This document shows positions 56,496 to 64,000 of a stretch of DNA of 64,000 nucleotides, in pieces. Origin of the DNA: Paraburkholderia acidisoli (GTDB lineage: Bacteria > Pseudomonadota > Gammaproteobacteria > Burkholderiales > Burkholderiaceae); the NCBI RefSeq assembly GCF_009789675.1, contig NZ_CP046913.1, forward strand, positions 3,038,001 to 3,102,000, given 5' to 3'. The position numbers and the translations under genes were made by a program. Each line of letters opens with the position of its first letter. The first letter of the stretch is position 1. Below the pieces are notes generated by a model. The model worked only from the letters and a program-made list of their open reading frames with translations, searched no databases and was not told the DNA's origin.

Positions 56496-57719
56496 ATGCT
56501 CGGAATTAACAGCAACATCAACTCGCTGGTTGCACAGCAAAATCTGACCAGCTCGGGCAGCGCACTGTCGCAAGCCATTACGCGTCTGTCGTCGGGTAAG
56601 CGCATCAACAGCGCAGCCGACGATGCAGCAGGTCTCGCGATCTCGAACATCATGCAGACCCAGATCAACGGTCTGGATCAAGGCGTGTCGAACTCGAACG
56701 ACGGCGTGTCGATGGTGCAAACCGCATCGAGCGGCCTGTCCTCGCTGACCAGCAGCCTGCAACGTATCCGTGAACTGGCAACGCAAGCCAGCAACGGCAG
56801 CATGACCGACGACGACCGCGCAGCGCTTCAGCAAGAAGTCTCGCAGCAAGTTTCGGAAATCAACCGTATCGCTTCGCAAACCACGTACAACGGCATGAAC
56901 GTGCTGAACGGTTCGCTCGGTTCGGTGTCGTTCCAGGTTGGCGCGAACGTCGGTCAGACGATCACGCTGAACCTGTCGCAAAACATGTCGGCAGCCACGA
57001 TCGGTTCGGGCGTGCCCCAAGCCGGCAACACGCTCGGTTCGTTCACGAACCTGTCGCTCGACTCGACCGGCGCGCTCAGCTCGGACGCCGACACGGCAGG
57101 CGGCGGCGGCGGTGCAGTCGCGATCACGACGATCAACGTGATCTCGGACGGCAGCGGCGGCTACTCGCTCACCGACCAGAACAACCAGGCACTGAAGGCA
57201 GCTGACCTCACGAGCTTCTCGGGCGTCACGATCACGGCAGACTCGAACGGCGACGCAACGGTTGTTGCCAGCGACGCAGCCAGCCTGGGTTCGAACTTCG
57301 CCAGCATGCTCGACACGACGATGGCAAACGCCAGCTCGGACGTCGGCTACAGCTCGACGACGGAAGATTCGGTCGGCTCGACGATCGACTCGCTGAACTC
57401 GGTTTCGACGGTTGCCAACATCGACATCAGCAGCGCAAGCGGCGCCAGCATGGCGATGGAATCGATCGACAACGCGCTGAACACGCTGAACAACCTGCAA
57501 GCCACGCTCGGCGCGGCACAGAACCGTTTCACGGCAATCGGCACCACGCAGCAGGCTCAGTCGACCGACCTCTCGACGGCACAATCGTCGATCCAGGACG
57601 CCGACTTCGCGCAAGAAACGGCTAACCTGTCGAAGGCGCAAGTGCTCCAGCAAGCCGGTATCTCGGTTCTGGCGCAAGCGAACTCGCAGCCGCAACAGAT
57701 CCTCAAGCTCCTGCAGTAA
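56496..57719 (+). CDS. fliC: Flagellin FliC
   Basis: 407 residues. The D0/D1 N-terminus (MLGINSNINSLVAQQNLTSS, RLSSGKRINSAADDAAGLAI) and C-terminus (NRFTAIGTTQQAQSTDLSTA, AQVLQQAGISVLAQANSQPQ) are conserved. A short Ser/Thr/Gly-rich central domain (about 160-310) would be the exposed part and a possible O-glycosylation target. AGGAG precedes the ATG, a sigma-28 promoter lies upstream, and a strong terminator follows. Codon use is less GC3-biased than neighbours (many GCA/CAA), as expected of a very highly expressed gene. Confidence 0.98.
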   Translation: MLGINSNINSLVAQQNLTSSGSALSQAITRLSSGKRINSAADDAAGLAISNIMQTQINGLDQGVSNSNDGVSMVQTASSGLSSLTSSLQRIRELATQASNGSMTDDDRAALQQEVSQQVSEINRIASQTTYNGMNVLNGSLGSVSFQVGANVGQTITLNLSQNMSAATIGSGVPQAGNTLGSFTNLSLDSTGALSSDADTAGGGGGAVAITTINVISDGSGGYSLTDQNNQALKAADLTSFSGVTITADSNGDATVVASDAASLGSNFASMLDTTMANASSDVGYSSTTEDSVGSTIDSLNSVSTVANIDISSASGASMAMESIDNALNTLNNLQATLGAAQNRFTAIGTTQQAQSTDLSTAQSSIQDADFAQETANLSKAQVLQQAGISVLAQANSQPQQILKLLQ

Positions 57720-57777
57720 CAGGGTCTGTAGCCAGCGTCGCGCGCACCGTTGCATAATCCGATGCTCGCGACGCACA

Positions 57778-57811
57778 CCAATCGGGAGGCTCGCCTCCCG
57801 ATTGGCATTTT
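57778..57811 (+). terminator. Terminator after fliC
   Basis: Perfect 12-bp stem CCAATCGGGAGG / CCTCCCGATTGG, loop CTCG, then CATTTT. Confidence 0.92.
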
Positions 57812-57860
57812 CCCGATCTGAACCGATTCATACGACATCGCCCAAGCACGGAGCCTGTCC

Positions 57861-59432
57861 ATGTCCACCGTAAATTCGACAGCCAGCACGATCGCGAGCA
57901 CCGTCGCGGCCACTACCGCGTCATCGAATGCCGCTCTGCAGGAAGCCGCCCAGTCGATCATCAGCGGCTCGACCGGCAACTCGTCGATGGACGTGAGCTC
58001 GCTCGTTTCCGCGCTTGTGAATGCGAAGATCGCCGGTCAGGCCGCGACCATTTCGGCGTCGCAGTCGACCGACAACACCCAGATTTCCGCGTACGGAACG
58101 CTCTCGGCAGCGCTTTCGGCGCTTCAGGCAGGTCTCACCTCCCTGTCCAACGGCACGACCGTCAACGCCTTCACGGCCACCACCAGCGGCACGGGCATCA
58201 CCGCCACGGCAGCCAGCGGCGCGGTGGCCGGCACGTATTCGGTCGATGTCGCGCAGATCGCCAAGGCTCAGGTGCTCACGTCGAAGGGCTATGACGCGAA
58301 CACCGCGCTCGCGAGCGGCTCGGCGACCATGACGCTCACCGTCAACGGCGCCAGCACGACGATCTCGCTGAACAGCTCGAACAGCACGGTCTCCGGCATT
58401 GCGGCCGCCATCAACGGTGCGAGCAACAACCCCGGCGTCACGGCCACCGTGGTGAACGGCGCGGACGGCGCCCACCTCGTGCTGCACGACACCACCACGG
58501 GTTCCACGAACGGCATCTCCGTGGGCATCGCCGACGCGAACACGGGCGACGCGCTCAACAACCTCGCCGTGACAACGAGCTCGGGTACGTCGCTCACCGG
58601 CAACGCGAGCGCGACCTCCGCGCAGCTCACGGCCAACCAGTCGTCGATCGACAACACGACGTACTGGACGCAATCCACGCCGGCGCAGGACGCCTACTTC
58701 ACGATCGACGGCACGGGCGTGACCAGCGCGACCAACACCGTGACCTCGGCCTTGTCGGGCGTGACGCTGAACCTCACGGCCGCGGCCGTCGACACGACCG
58801 GCACCGCGCCGCAAACCGTGACGGTCGCCCAGGACACCAGCTCGCAGTCGAACGCGATCAACAGCTTCGTCACGCTGTACAACACGCTCGTCACGACAGT
58901 GGGCACGCTCACGTCGTTCAGCTCGACCTCGTCGTCGCAGGGCGTGCTGCTCGGCGACTCGACGTTGAACATGATCCAGAACCAGTTGTCGACGATCGTG
59001 GCGACCGGCGTGAAGAACGGCAACACGACCACCAGCCTGGCCGCGATCGGCATTACGCTGGGCGCCGACGGCACGCTTTCGGTGGACAGCACGACGCTCA
59101 ACAACGCGCTGCAGAACAACCAGTCCACGGTCGCCACGCTGTTCAGCTCGACCAACGGCGTGGCCGCGCAGTTGAACACGAACATCACGAGCTATCTGTC
59201 CAGCTCGGGCGCGATCGCGACGCGCACGAACGCGCTCAATACGGATCTGACGAATCTCACGACGCAGCAGACCAACCTCACGGACTATCAGAGCCAACTC
59301 ACCAGCATGTACACGGCGCAGTTCACGGCGCTCAACACGCTGATGGCGACGATGAACAACAACCAGCAGTATCTGACGCAGCTCTTCGGCGGCACCAGCA
59401 GCGCGGGCGCGCTGGCCACCAACAAGAGCTGA
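57861..59432 (+). CDS. fliD: Filament cap protein FliD (HAP2)
   Basis: 523 residues. The N-terminal FliD domain has GNSSMDVSSLVSALVNAKIAGQAATISASQ and LSALQAGLTSLSNGTTVNAFTA. The C-terminal coiled part has SLAAIGITLGADGTLSVDSTTLNNALQNN and LYNTLVTTVGTL. The middle is Thr/Ser/Ala-rich. It folds arriving flagellin at the filament tip. CGGAG lies 7 bases before the ATG; no sigma-28 site is visible in the short gap after the fliC terminator. Confidence 0.95.
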   Translation: MSTVNSTASTIASTVAATTASSNAALQEAAQSIISGSTGNSSMDVSSLVSALVNAKIAGQAATISASQSTDNTQISAYGTLSAALSALQAGLTSLSNGTTVNAFTATTSGTGITATAASGAVAGTYSVDVAQIAKAQVLTSKGYDANTALASGSATMTLTVNGASTTISLNSSNSTVSGIAAAINGASNNPGVTATVVNGADGAHLVLHDTTTGSTNGISVGIADANTGDALNNLAVTTSSGTSLTGNASATSAQLTANQSSIDNTTYWTQSTPAQDAYFTIDGTGVTSATNTVTSALSGVTLNLTAAAVDTTGTAPQTVTVAQDTSSQSNAINSFVTLYNTLVTTVGTLTSFSSTSSSQGVLLGDSTLNMIQNQLSTIVATGVKNGNTTTSLAAIGITLGADGTLSVDSTTLNNALQNNQSTVATLFSSTNGVAAQLNTNITSYLSSSGAIATRTNALNTDLTNLTTQQTNLTDYQSQLTSMYTAQFTALNTLMATMNNNQQYLTQLFGGTSSAGALATNKS

Positions 59433-59460
59433 CGCGAGTTAAGGAACAGGGGCGCGAGCC

Positions 59461-59760
59461 ATGAACGCATCGACCCGCATGGAACACATCTGGCAACTCA
59501 CGAAGGCCATCGAGCAGGCGGCCGCCGTGGGCGAATGGGAACGCGCCGCGCAGATCGCCGACGAGCGCTCGCCGCTCCTGATGGCGCTCGGCGCGCAGCA
59601 GCCGCCCGCCGTGCTCGCGCAGATTCGCGAGATTCTGGCGATTGACGCGCACATCGCCAAAGTCGCGCAAAACGCCCAGACGACGCTCGGCGTGGAGTAC
59701 GAGGCCAGCATGCGCGCAACCCGCAACGTCAGCCAGTACCAGCGTATCGCGCAGTTCTGA
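59461..59760 (+). CDS. fliT: FliD export chaperone FliT
   Basis: 99 residues, short helical protein directly after fliD (28-bp gap). It has FliT-like helices (HIWQLTKAIEQAAAVGEWERAAQIADERSPLL, then VLAQIREILAIDAHIAKVAQ). In related bacteria FliT also inhibits FlhDC. The identification relies on size, helices and position. Confidence 0.85.
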   Translation: MNASTRMEHIWQLTKAIEQAAAVGEWERAAQIADERSPLLMALGAQQPPAVLAQIREILAIDAHIAKVAQNAQTTLGVEYEASMRATRNVSQYQRIAQF

Positions 59761-59772
59761 GCCGGCCGCCAC

Positions 59773-59848
59773 GCTGTTGTGGCGCGCTGTTGTGGCACGT
59801 TGTTGTGGCGCGTTGTTGTGGCGCGCTGTTGTGGCACGTTTTTGCGCC
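59773..59848. repeat. 13-bp tandem repeat, five copies plus a partial
   Basis: Five consecutive units of consensus GYTGTTGTGGCRC, with only Y and R positions varying, then a decayed sixth. It lies immediately after the fliT stop and before the terminator. Confidence 0.9.
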
Positions 59849-59892
59849 GCATTTTTGCGTCCACCAGGGCGCATGTCACACCCAAACCCGCC

Positions 59893-59918
59893 AAGCCCGC
59901 GTCACGCGGGCTTTTTGC
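59893..59918 (+). terminator. Terminator after fliT
   Basis: Perfect stem AAGCCCGCG / CGCGGGCTT with loop TCA, then TTTGCTTT. It suggests that the downstream glycosyltransferase has its own promoter. Confidence 0.85.
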
Positions 59919-60117
59919 TTTCTGCGCGCCGGGCCGCGCCGCGGCCTGCCGTCCGGCGCTTCTTGCCGCGCAATCCGGCCCGTAGCGGGCAGTCGCCGCC
60001 TGGCCGAACCCATCAAATTGGCGGACTTTTTGCCCGCACCTCGGCGCATGGGCACCCTCGCCTCGCCATCATAATTCTCACAATTCCCGCATCTGGACGC
60101 CGACGCGCGCCTTCGTC

Positions 60118-63100
60118 ATGACCGCTTTTCCCACGTTGACCGACCCCGCCGCGCTCGCCGCCGATGCGATCGGGAAACACGACATCGACCGCGTGATGCA
60201 GGTCGCGATCGCGCATCACCGCAAGCAGGAATACGCCGAAGCCGCGGCGCTCTACGCTCAGGTGATCGGCGCCGATGGCGAGCACGTGGATGCCCACTAT
60301 CACCTTGGCGTGCTTCACCTTCAGCTGGAACAGCACGCCGAGGCGGTGCCGCACTTCGAGATCGTGCTTGGCCAACTGCCGCAAAACGGGCAGATCTGGA
60401 TCTATTACATCAACGCGCTCGTCGCGAGCGGCCAGCCCGACGCGGCGCGCGCCGCGCTGGAAATCGCCCGGCAACACGGTTTGCCCGACGACGCGGTGCG
60501 CACGCTGCTCGCGCGCATCGACGGTGAGGACGAACCTGCCGAAGCGGCGTTGGAAGCGGCTTCGGAACCGGCAGCCGCCGCGGCAACCGAGCCGGCGACC
60601 CGCGAGAACGACGCAATCAGCAGCGCCGAAGCCGTCGCCAGTGCCGCCGATGTGGCCGAGACCGCGGATACCGCCGCCACTGCCGACATGGCCGATGCCG
60701 CGCCGCCCGTGAGTCTCGACCCGCGCCGCGCCAGCCCGCAGGAACAGCGCCAGCTCCATCAGCTCGTGAGCGCCGGCAAGCTCGACGCGGCGCTCAAGCT
60801 CGCCCTCCACCTCACGGAGCAGAACCCCGCGCACGGCGAATGCTGGCTCGATCTCGGACTGATCCAGCAAGCCACGGGCAATTATCGGGACGCCGTCGAC
60901 ACCGGCGAACACGCCGCCCGTTTGCTGCCCAATCACCTGCCCGCTCAAACGCAGTTGTCCGACCGTCTCATCCTCACGCGTCAATATCAACGGGCCAAGG
61001 CGCATTGCCTCGAAGCGCTCGAGCGCTTTCCCGAAAGCGCCGCGCTGCATCGCAATCTGGGTTCCGCGCTGCTGGAAATGGGCTCGCCCGACGAAGGTTT
61101 CGCGCATCTGCGTCGCGCCACCGAACTGAAGCCGACCGCGATCGAGTACGACACGCTCGCCACCGCAATGGGCCGCCACGGATTGTTCGAGGAAGCCGAA
61201 GCCACGTTCCGCCGCGCGCTCGAGATGTCGCCGATGAGCTCGTCGATGCACAGCAACCTGCTGTTTTACGTGATGCACAAGCCGAACTTCAGCGCGGCCG
61301 AAGCATTCGCGGAATTCCGCGAGTTTGCGGCGCGTCACGAAGCGCCGCTGGCCGGCCGCACGCCCCGGTTCGCCAACGATCGCAACCCGTCGCGGCGCCT
61401 GAAAGTGGGCTTCGTTTCGGGCGATCTGATCAATCACCCGGTCGCGTACTTTTTCCTTTCGGTGCTCGAGCAACTGGTGCAAGACCCGAGCCTGTCGTTG
61501 CACATCTATTCGAACTACGTGGTCACCGACGGCTTCACCACGCAGATTCGTCAGCATGCGACGACGTGGACCGAAATCTTCGGGATGTCTAACGAACTCG
61601 TGGCGCAGAAGATTCGCGACGACGGCATCGACATTCTCGTCGACCTTTCCGGCCACACCGGCCGCAATCGCCTTGTGGTCTTCGCGCAGCGCGCCGCGCC
61701 GGTTCAGGTGAGCTGGATCGGCAATCCCGCCACGACGGGCCTCGACGCCGTCGACTATTACCTGTCGGATCGCTTCGTCACGCCGCTCGACCCGTTCGAA
61801 AGCCGTTTCTCGGAAACGCTCGCGTTCCTGCCGGCGCTCGCGCCGTTCAAGCCGCATCCGAAGTCGCCGGACGTGAACGAACTGCCCGCGCTCAAGAACG
61901 GCTACATCACCTTCGGCAGCTTCAGCCGCATCGTCAAGATCGGCAAGGAAGTCGTGGCGCTGTGGGCGCGCGTGCTGCGCGAAGTGCCGAACTCGCGCAT
62001 GCTGATCGGCGCGGTTTCCGCGAAGGATCAGATGGTCCGGCTGATCGAAATGTTCGCGGCGGAAGGGATCGAAGCGAGCCGTGTCAGCTTCCTCGGCCGC
62101 GCGAACGTCACGACCTATTTGCAGCAGCACAACCTGATCGACGTCTGCCTCGACACGTTCCCGTTCGGCAATTCGACCACGACCATGCAGGCGCTGTGGA
62201 TGGGCGTGCCCACCATGACGCTGCCCGGCGATTCGATGGCGAGCCGCAGCAGCACGGGCTGGCTCACGCATCTCGGGCTCGACGCGGCGTTCGTGGCGCA
62301 GGACAAGGACGATTTCGTGCACAAGTGCGCGGCGCTCGCCGCCGACCCGGAAGCGCTCGCGGTCGTGCGCCAGGAGTTGCGCGAATACTGCCGCCAGTCG
62401 GTGCTGATCGACGCGGGCACGATCTCGCGCGCGGCGGCGCGCGCGTTTCGTATCATGTGGAAGCGCTGGTGCGACGGGCTCGCGCCCGAGCATTTCGAAG
62501 TGCTCGCACAGGACGTGGCGCTGGAAGCGCCCATCGACAATCCGGCAGATTCGGCAAGCGCGACGGATTCGGCAAGCGCAGCCAGCGCAGGACAAGCAGC
62601 AGAACCGACGCTGCCGACCAACACCAGCCGCCTTCCCGCCGGTATGAAGCCCGTTCGGTTCGTTTGCGGCACGCGCAGCAGCCGCGCAGGGTTCTTCAAG
62701 GAAACCGCGCTGGGCCGCTCGCTGATGCTCTACCAGGACCACCCGAGCCTGCAAGTGCAACTCTTCGACGAGAACACGCGCGGCCTCTCCAGCATCTACA
62801 ACGAGGCGATCGACCACGCCAAAGCGCATCCCGCGATTCTCGTGTTCGTTCACGACGACGTCTGGCTCACCGACAACTTCTGGGACGAGCGCATTCGCGA
62901 ATCGCTCGCCCATTTCGACATAGTGGGCATTGCCGGCAATCGCCGCCGTCTGCCGCGCCAGCCTGCCTGGTGTTTCGCCTCGAGCCAGCTGGAGTGGGAC
63001 GACGTGCGATATCTGAGCGGCAGCGTGGGCCACGGCAAGGGCTTCCCGAGCAATAACGTGCGCCGGTTCGGCCCTTCCGGGCAGGCCTGCAAGCTGCTGG

Positions 63101-63330
63101 ACGGCCTGCTGCTGATCGCCGACAGCGAGACGCTCGTAAAACGCAATCTGCGCTTCGACGAGCAGTTCAAGTTCCACTTCTACGACATGGACTTCTGCCG
63201 TCAGGCCGAACTCAAGAATCTGCGCATGGGCACCTGGCCGATGAGCGTGGTTCACGAAAGCGTCGGCGCGTTCGGGCCGGACGCCTGGCGCGAAGGCTAC
63301 GAGCGCTATCTGAACAAATACAAGGACTAA
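60118..63330 (+). CDS. TPR - OGT-like (SPINDLY) - GT-A fused glycosyltransferase
   Basis: 1070 residues, unusual fusion. TPR repeats lie at about 20-140 ([23 protein letters not shown]), an Ala/Glu linker at 145-200, and more TPRs at 200-400. The O-GlcNAc-transferase-like domain runs about 422-800: [16 protein letters not shown] (active-site His region), [39 protein letters not shown], and [20 protein letters not shown]. After a Ser/Ala linker, a second GT-A/StrF-like (family 2-like) domain spans about 845-1070, with [13 protein letters not shown] (HDDV, 912-915, DxD-like). It sits right after fliC-fliD-fliT, so flagellin O-glycosylation is the likely role (inference). Acceptor and sugars are unknown. 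Confidence 0.85.
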   Translation: MTAFPTLTDPAALAADAIGKHDIDRVMQVAIAHHRKQEYAEAAALYAQVIGADGEHVDAHYHLGVLHLQLEQHAEAVPHFEIVLGQLPQNGQIWIYYINALVASGQPDAARAALEIARQHGLPDDAVRTLLARIDGEDEPAEAALEAASEPAAAAATEPATRENDAISSAEAVASAADVAETADTAATADMADAAPPVSLDPRRASPQEQRQLHQLVSAGKLDAALKLALHLTEQNPAHGECWLDLGLIQQATGNYRDAVDTGEHAARLLPNHLPAQTQLSDRLILTRQYQRAKAHCLEALERFPESAALHRNLGSALLEMGSPDEGFAHLRRATELKPTAIEYDTLATAMGRHGLFEEAEATFRRALEMSPMSSSMHSNLLFYVMHKPNFSAAEAFAEFREFAARHEAPLAGRTPRFANDRNPSRRLKVGFVSGDLINHPVAYFFLSVLEQLVQDPSLSLHIYSNYVVTDGFTTQIRQHATTWTEIFGMSNELVAQKIRDDGIDILVDLSGHTGRNRLVVFAQRAAPVQVSWIGNPATTGLDAVDYYLSDRFVTPLDPFESRFSETLAFLPALAPFKPHPKSPDVNELPALKNGYITFGSFSRIVKIGKEVVALWARVLREVPNSRMLIGAVSAKDQMVRLIEMFAAEGIEASRVSFLGRANVTTYLQQHNLIDVCLDTFPFGNSTTTMQALWMGVPTMTLPGDSMASRSSTGWLTHLGLDAAFVAQDKDDFVHKCAALAADPEALAVVRQELREYCRQSVLIDAGTISRAAARAFRIMWKRWCDGLAPEHFEVLAQDVALEAPIDNPADSASATDSASAASAGQAAEPTLPTNTSRLPAGMKPVRFVCGTRSSRAGFFKETALGRSLMLYQDHPSLQVQLFDENTRGLSSIYNEAIDHAKAHPAILVFVHDDVWLTDNFWDERIRESLAHFDIVGIAGNRRRLPRQPAWCFASSQLEWDDVRYLSGSVGHGKGFPSNNVRRFGPSGQACKLLDGLLLIADSETLVKRNLRFDEQFKFHFYDMDFCRQAELKNLRMGTWPMSVVHESVGAFGPDAWREGYERYLNKYKD

Positions 63331-63344
63331 TCGCGGCGGGCATC

Positions 63345-64000
63345 ATGGAACAGCTTTCCACGCAACGCTACGCCATCGACGGGACGCCCTTCGGCGAGGC
63401 GCCCTATGGCGAGGCGCCCTTTGGCGAGGCGCCTTTCGGCGAGGCAACGAGCGCGCTCGCGCCGAACCTCACGCCCAACGTGCACTGGCAAAGCGTCGAG
63501 ATCGACAAGCTCGCCCGTGCAAAGCTCAAGGCGCAGCGGCCCGCCGCGCTCTGGCTCACGGGCTTGTCGGGCGCGGGGAAATCGACCATCGCCAATCTCG
63601 TCGAGCAGAAGCTCCACGCGATGGGCCGCCACACCTATCTGCTCGACGGCGACAACGTGCGTCACGGCCTGTGCAAGGACCTCGGTTTCAGCGCCGCCGA
63701 CCGCTCGGAGAACATCCGCCGCGCGGGCGAAGTGGCGCGGCTGATGGTCGATGCGGGTTTGATCGCGATCGTGGCCTTCATCTCGCCGTTTCGCGCCGAA
63801 CGCGAAGCCGCGCGCCGTCTGTTCGAGGCGGGCGAGTTCGTCGAAATTTTCGTGGATACGCCGCTCGCGGTCGCCGAGGCGCGCGATCCCAAAGGCCTCT
63901 ACAAGAAGGCGCGGCGCGGCGAGCTGAAGAACCTCACCGGCATCGACTCGCCCTACGACACGCCCGAGAGCCCCGAACTGCGCATCGACACGACACGGCT
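63345..64000 (+). CDS. cysC: Adenylylsulfate (APS) kinase, 3'-truncated by the window
   Basis: Frame open from ATG 63345 to the window end (218 codons visible). APS kinase motifs: P-loop [59 protein letters not shown] and [20 protein letters not shown]. It makes PAPS, the sulfate donor. Residues 17-34 are GEAPY/F repeats, absent from most CysC. It starts 14 bp after the glycosyltransferase stop, so the two are probably co-transcribed. Alternatively it is the kinase part of a CysNC-type gene, but the N-terminus does not suggest that. Confidence 0.9.
   Translation, partial: MEQLSTQRYAIDGTPFGEAPYGEAPFGEAPFGEATSALAPNLTPNVHWQSVEIDKLARAKLKAQRPAALWLTGLSGAGKSTIANLVEQKLHAMGRHTYLLDGDNVRHGLCKDLGFSAADRSENIRRAGEVARLMVDAGLIAIVAFISPFRAEREAARRLFEAGEFVEIFVDTPLAVAEARDPKGLYKKARRGELKNLTGIDSPYDTPESPELRIDTTR
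63393..63446 (+). repeat. 15-bp coding repeat (Gly-Glu-Ala-Pro-Phe/Tyr)
   Basis: Three full 15-base units GGCGAGGCGCCYTWY plus a partial fourth, in frame near the start of the APS kinase gene, giving [18 protein letters not shown]. Length change would keep the frame. Confidence 0.9.

Noticed and set aside
60013..63255. 1080-codon antisense open frame over the glycosyltransferase gene
   Set aside because: His/Arg/Glu/Val-rich composition of a high-GC shadow frame; no start signals, no domains. The plus-strand frame has clear motifs.

Overview
The window is a high-GC chromosomal segment carrying an almost complete flagellar and chemotaxis regulon. Gene order, FlhDC master regulators combined with FlhF/FlhG, frequent GTG and TTG starts, and flanking genes (small H-NS, rpsU, AqpZ) point to a betaproteobacterium of the Burkholderiaceae, most like Paraburkholderia, Burkholderia or Caballeronia. 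This is inferred from protein character and gene order, not from a database search.

Layout. 0-6.2 kb: end of fliK, then fliLMNOPQR (+), the C-ring and export gate. 6.3-18.8 kb: flgL-flgK, a PilZ flagellar brake gene, then flgJIHGFEDCB (-), which encode rod, hook, rings and junction. 19-21.3 kb: flgA, flgM, flgN (+). 21.4-22.3 kb: a DUF1778/GNAT toxin-antitoxin pair (-). 22.4-26.4 kb: fliA-flhG-flhF (-). 26.8-27.5 kb: a RelE-like toxin with an XRE antitoxin (+). 27.6-31 kb: flhA-flhB (-). 31.4-33.3 kb: a DUF3443 lipoprotein and a DUF2844 exported protein (-). 33.6-47.1 kb: cheZ-cheY-cheB-cheD-cheR-mcp-cheW-cheA-cheY2-motB-motA and flhC-flhD (-). 47.7-56.2 kb: mostly non-flagellar genes (family-4 glycosyltransferase, H-NS, aquaporin, histidine phosphatase, HAD hydrolase, amino-sugar kinase, tag, rpsU, aldo/keto reductase). 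56.4-64 kb: fliC-fliD-fliT, a 1070-residue two-enzyme glycosyltransferase (TPR + O-GlcNAc-transferase-like + GT-A), and the start of an APS kinase cut by the window end.

How it works together. FlhDC sits at the top. FliA (sigma-28), held back by FlgM, switches on late genes. Five good sigma-28 promoters can be read directly: upstream of flgKL, the PilZ brake gene, flgMN, motA and fliC. All have an 11-base spacer, and four of five share a GCCGT-type -10. The che genes form a classical array (CheA/W/R/B/D/Z, two CheY, one receptor ending in the CheR-docking pentapeptide DWETF). FlhF and a FlhG with a degenerate P-loop would control flagellar position and number.

Most interesting points: the fused OGT-GT2 enzyme after fliT, with an APS kinase behind it (candidate flagellin glycosylation, possibly with sulfation); two different toxin-antitoxin modules with readable palindromic operators inside the flagellar cluster; a FlhG lacking the P-loop lysine; the PilZ brake gene under a sigma-28 promoter; and several tandem repeats in intergenic DNA. 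No tRNA, rRNA, CRISPR array, insertion sequence or prophage was seen.
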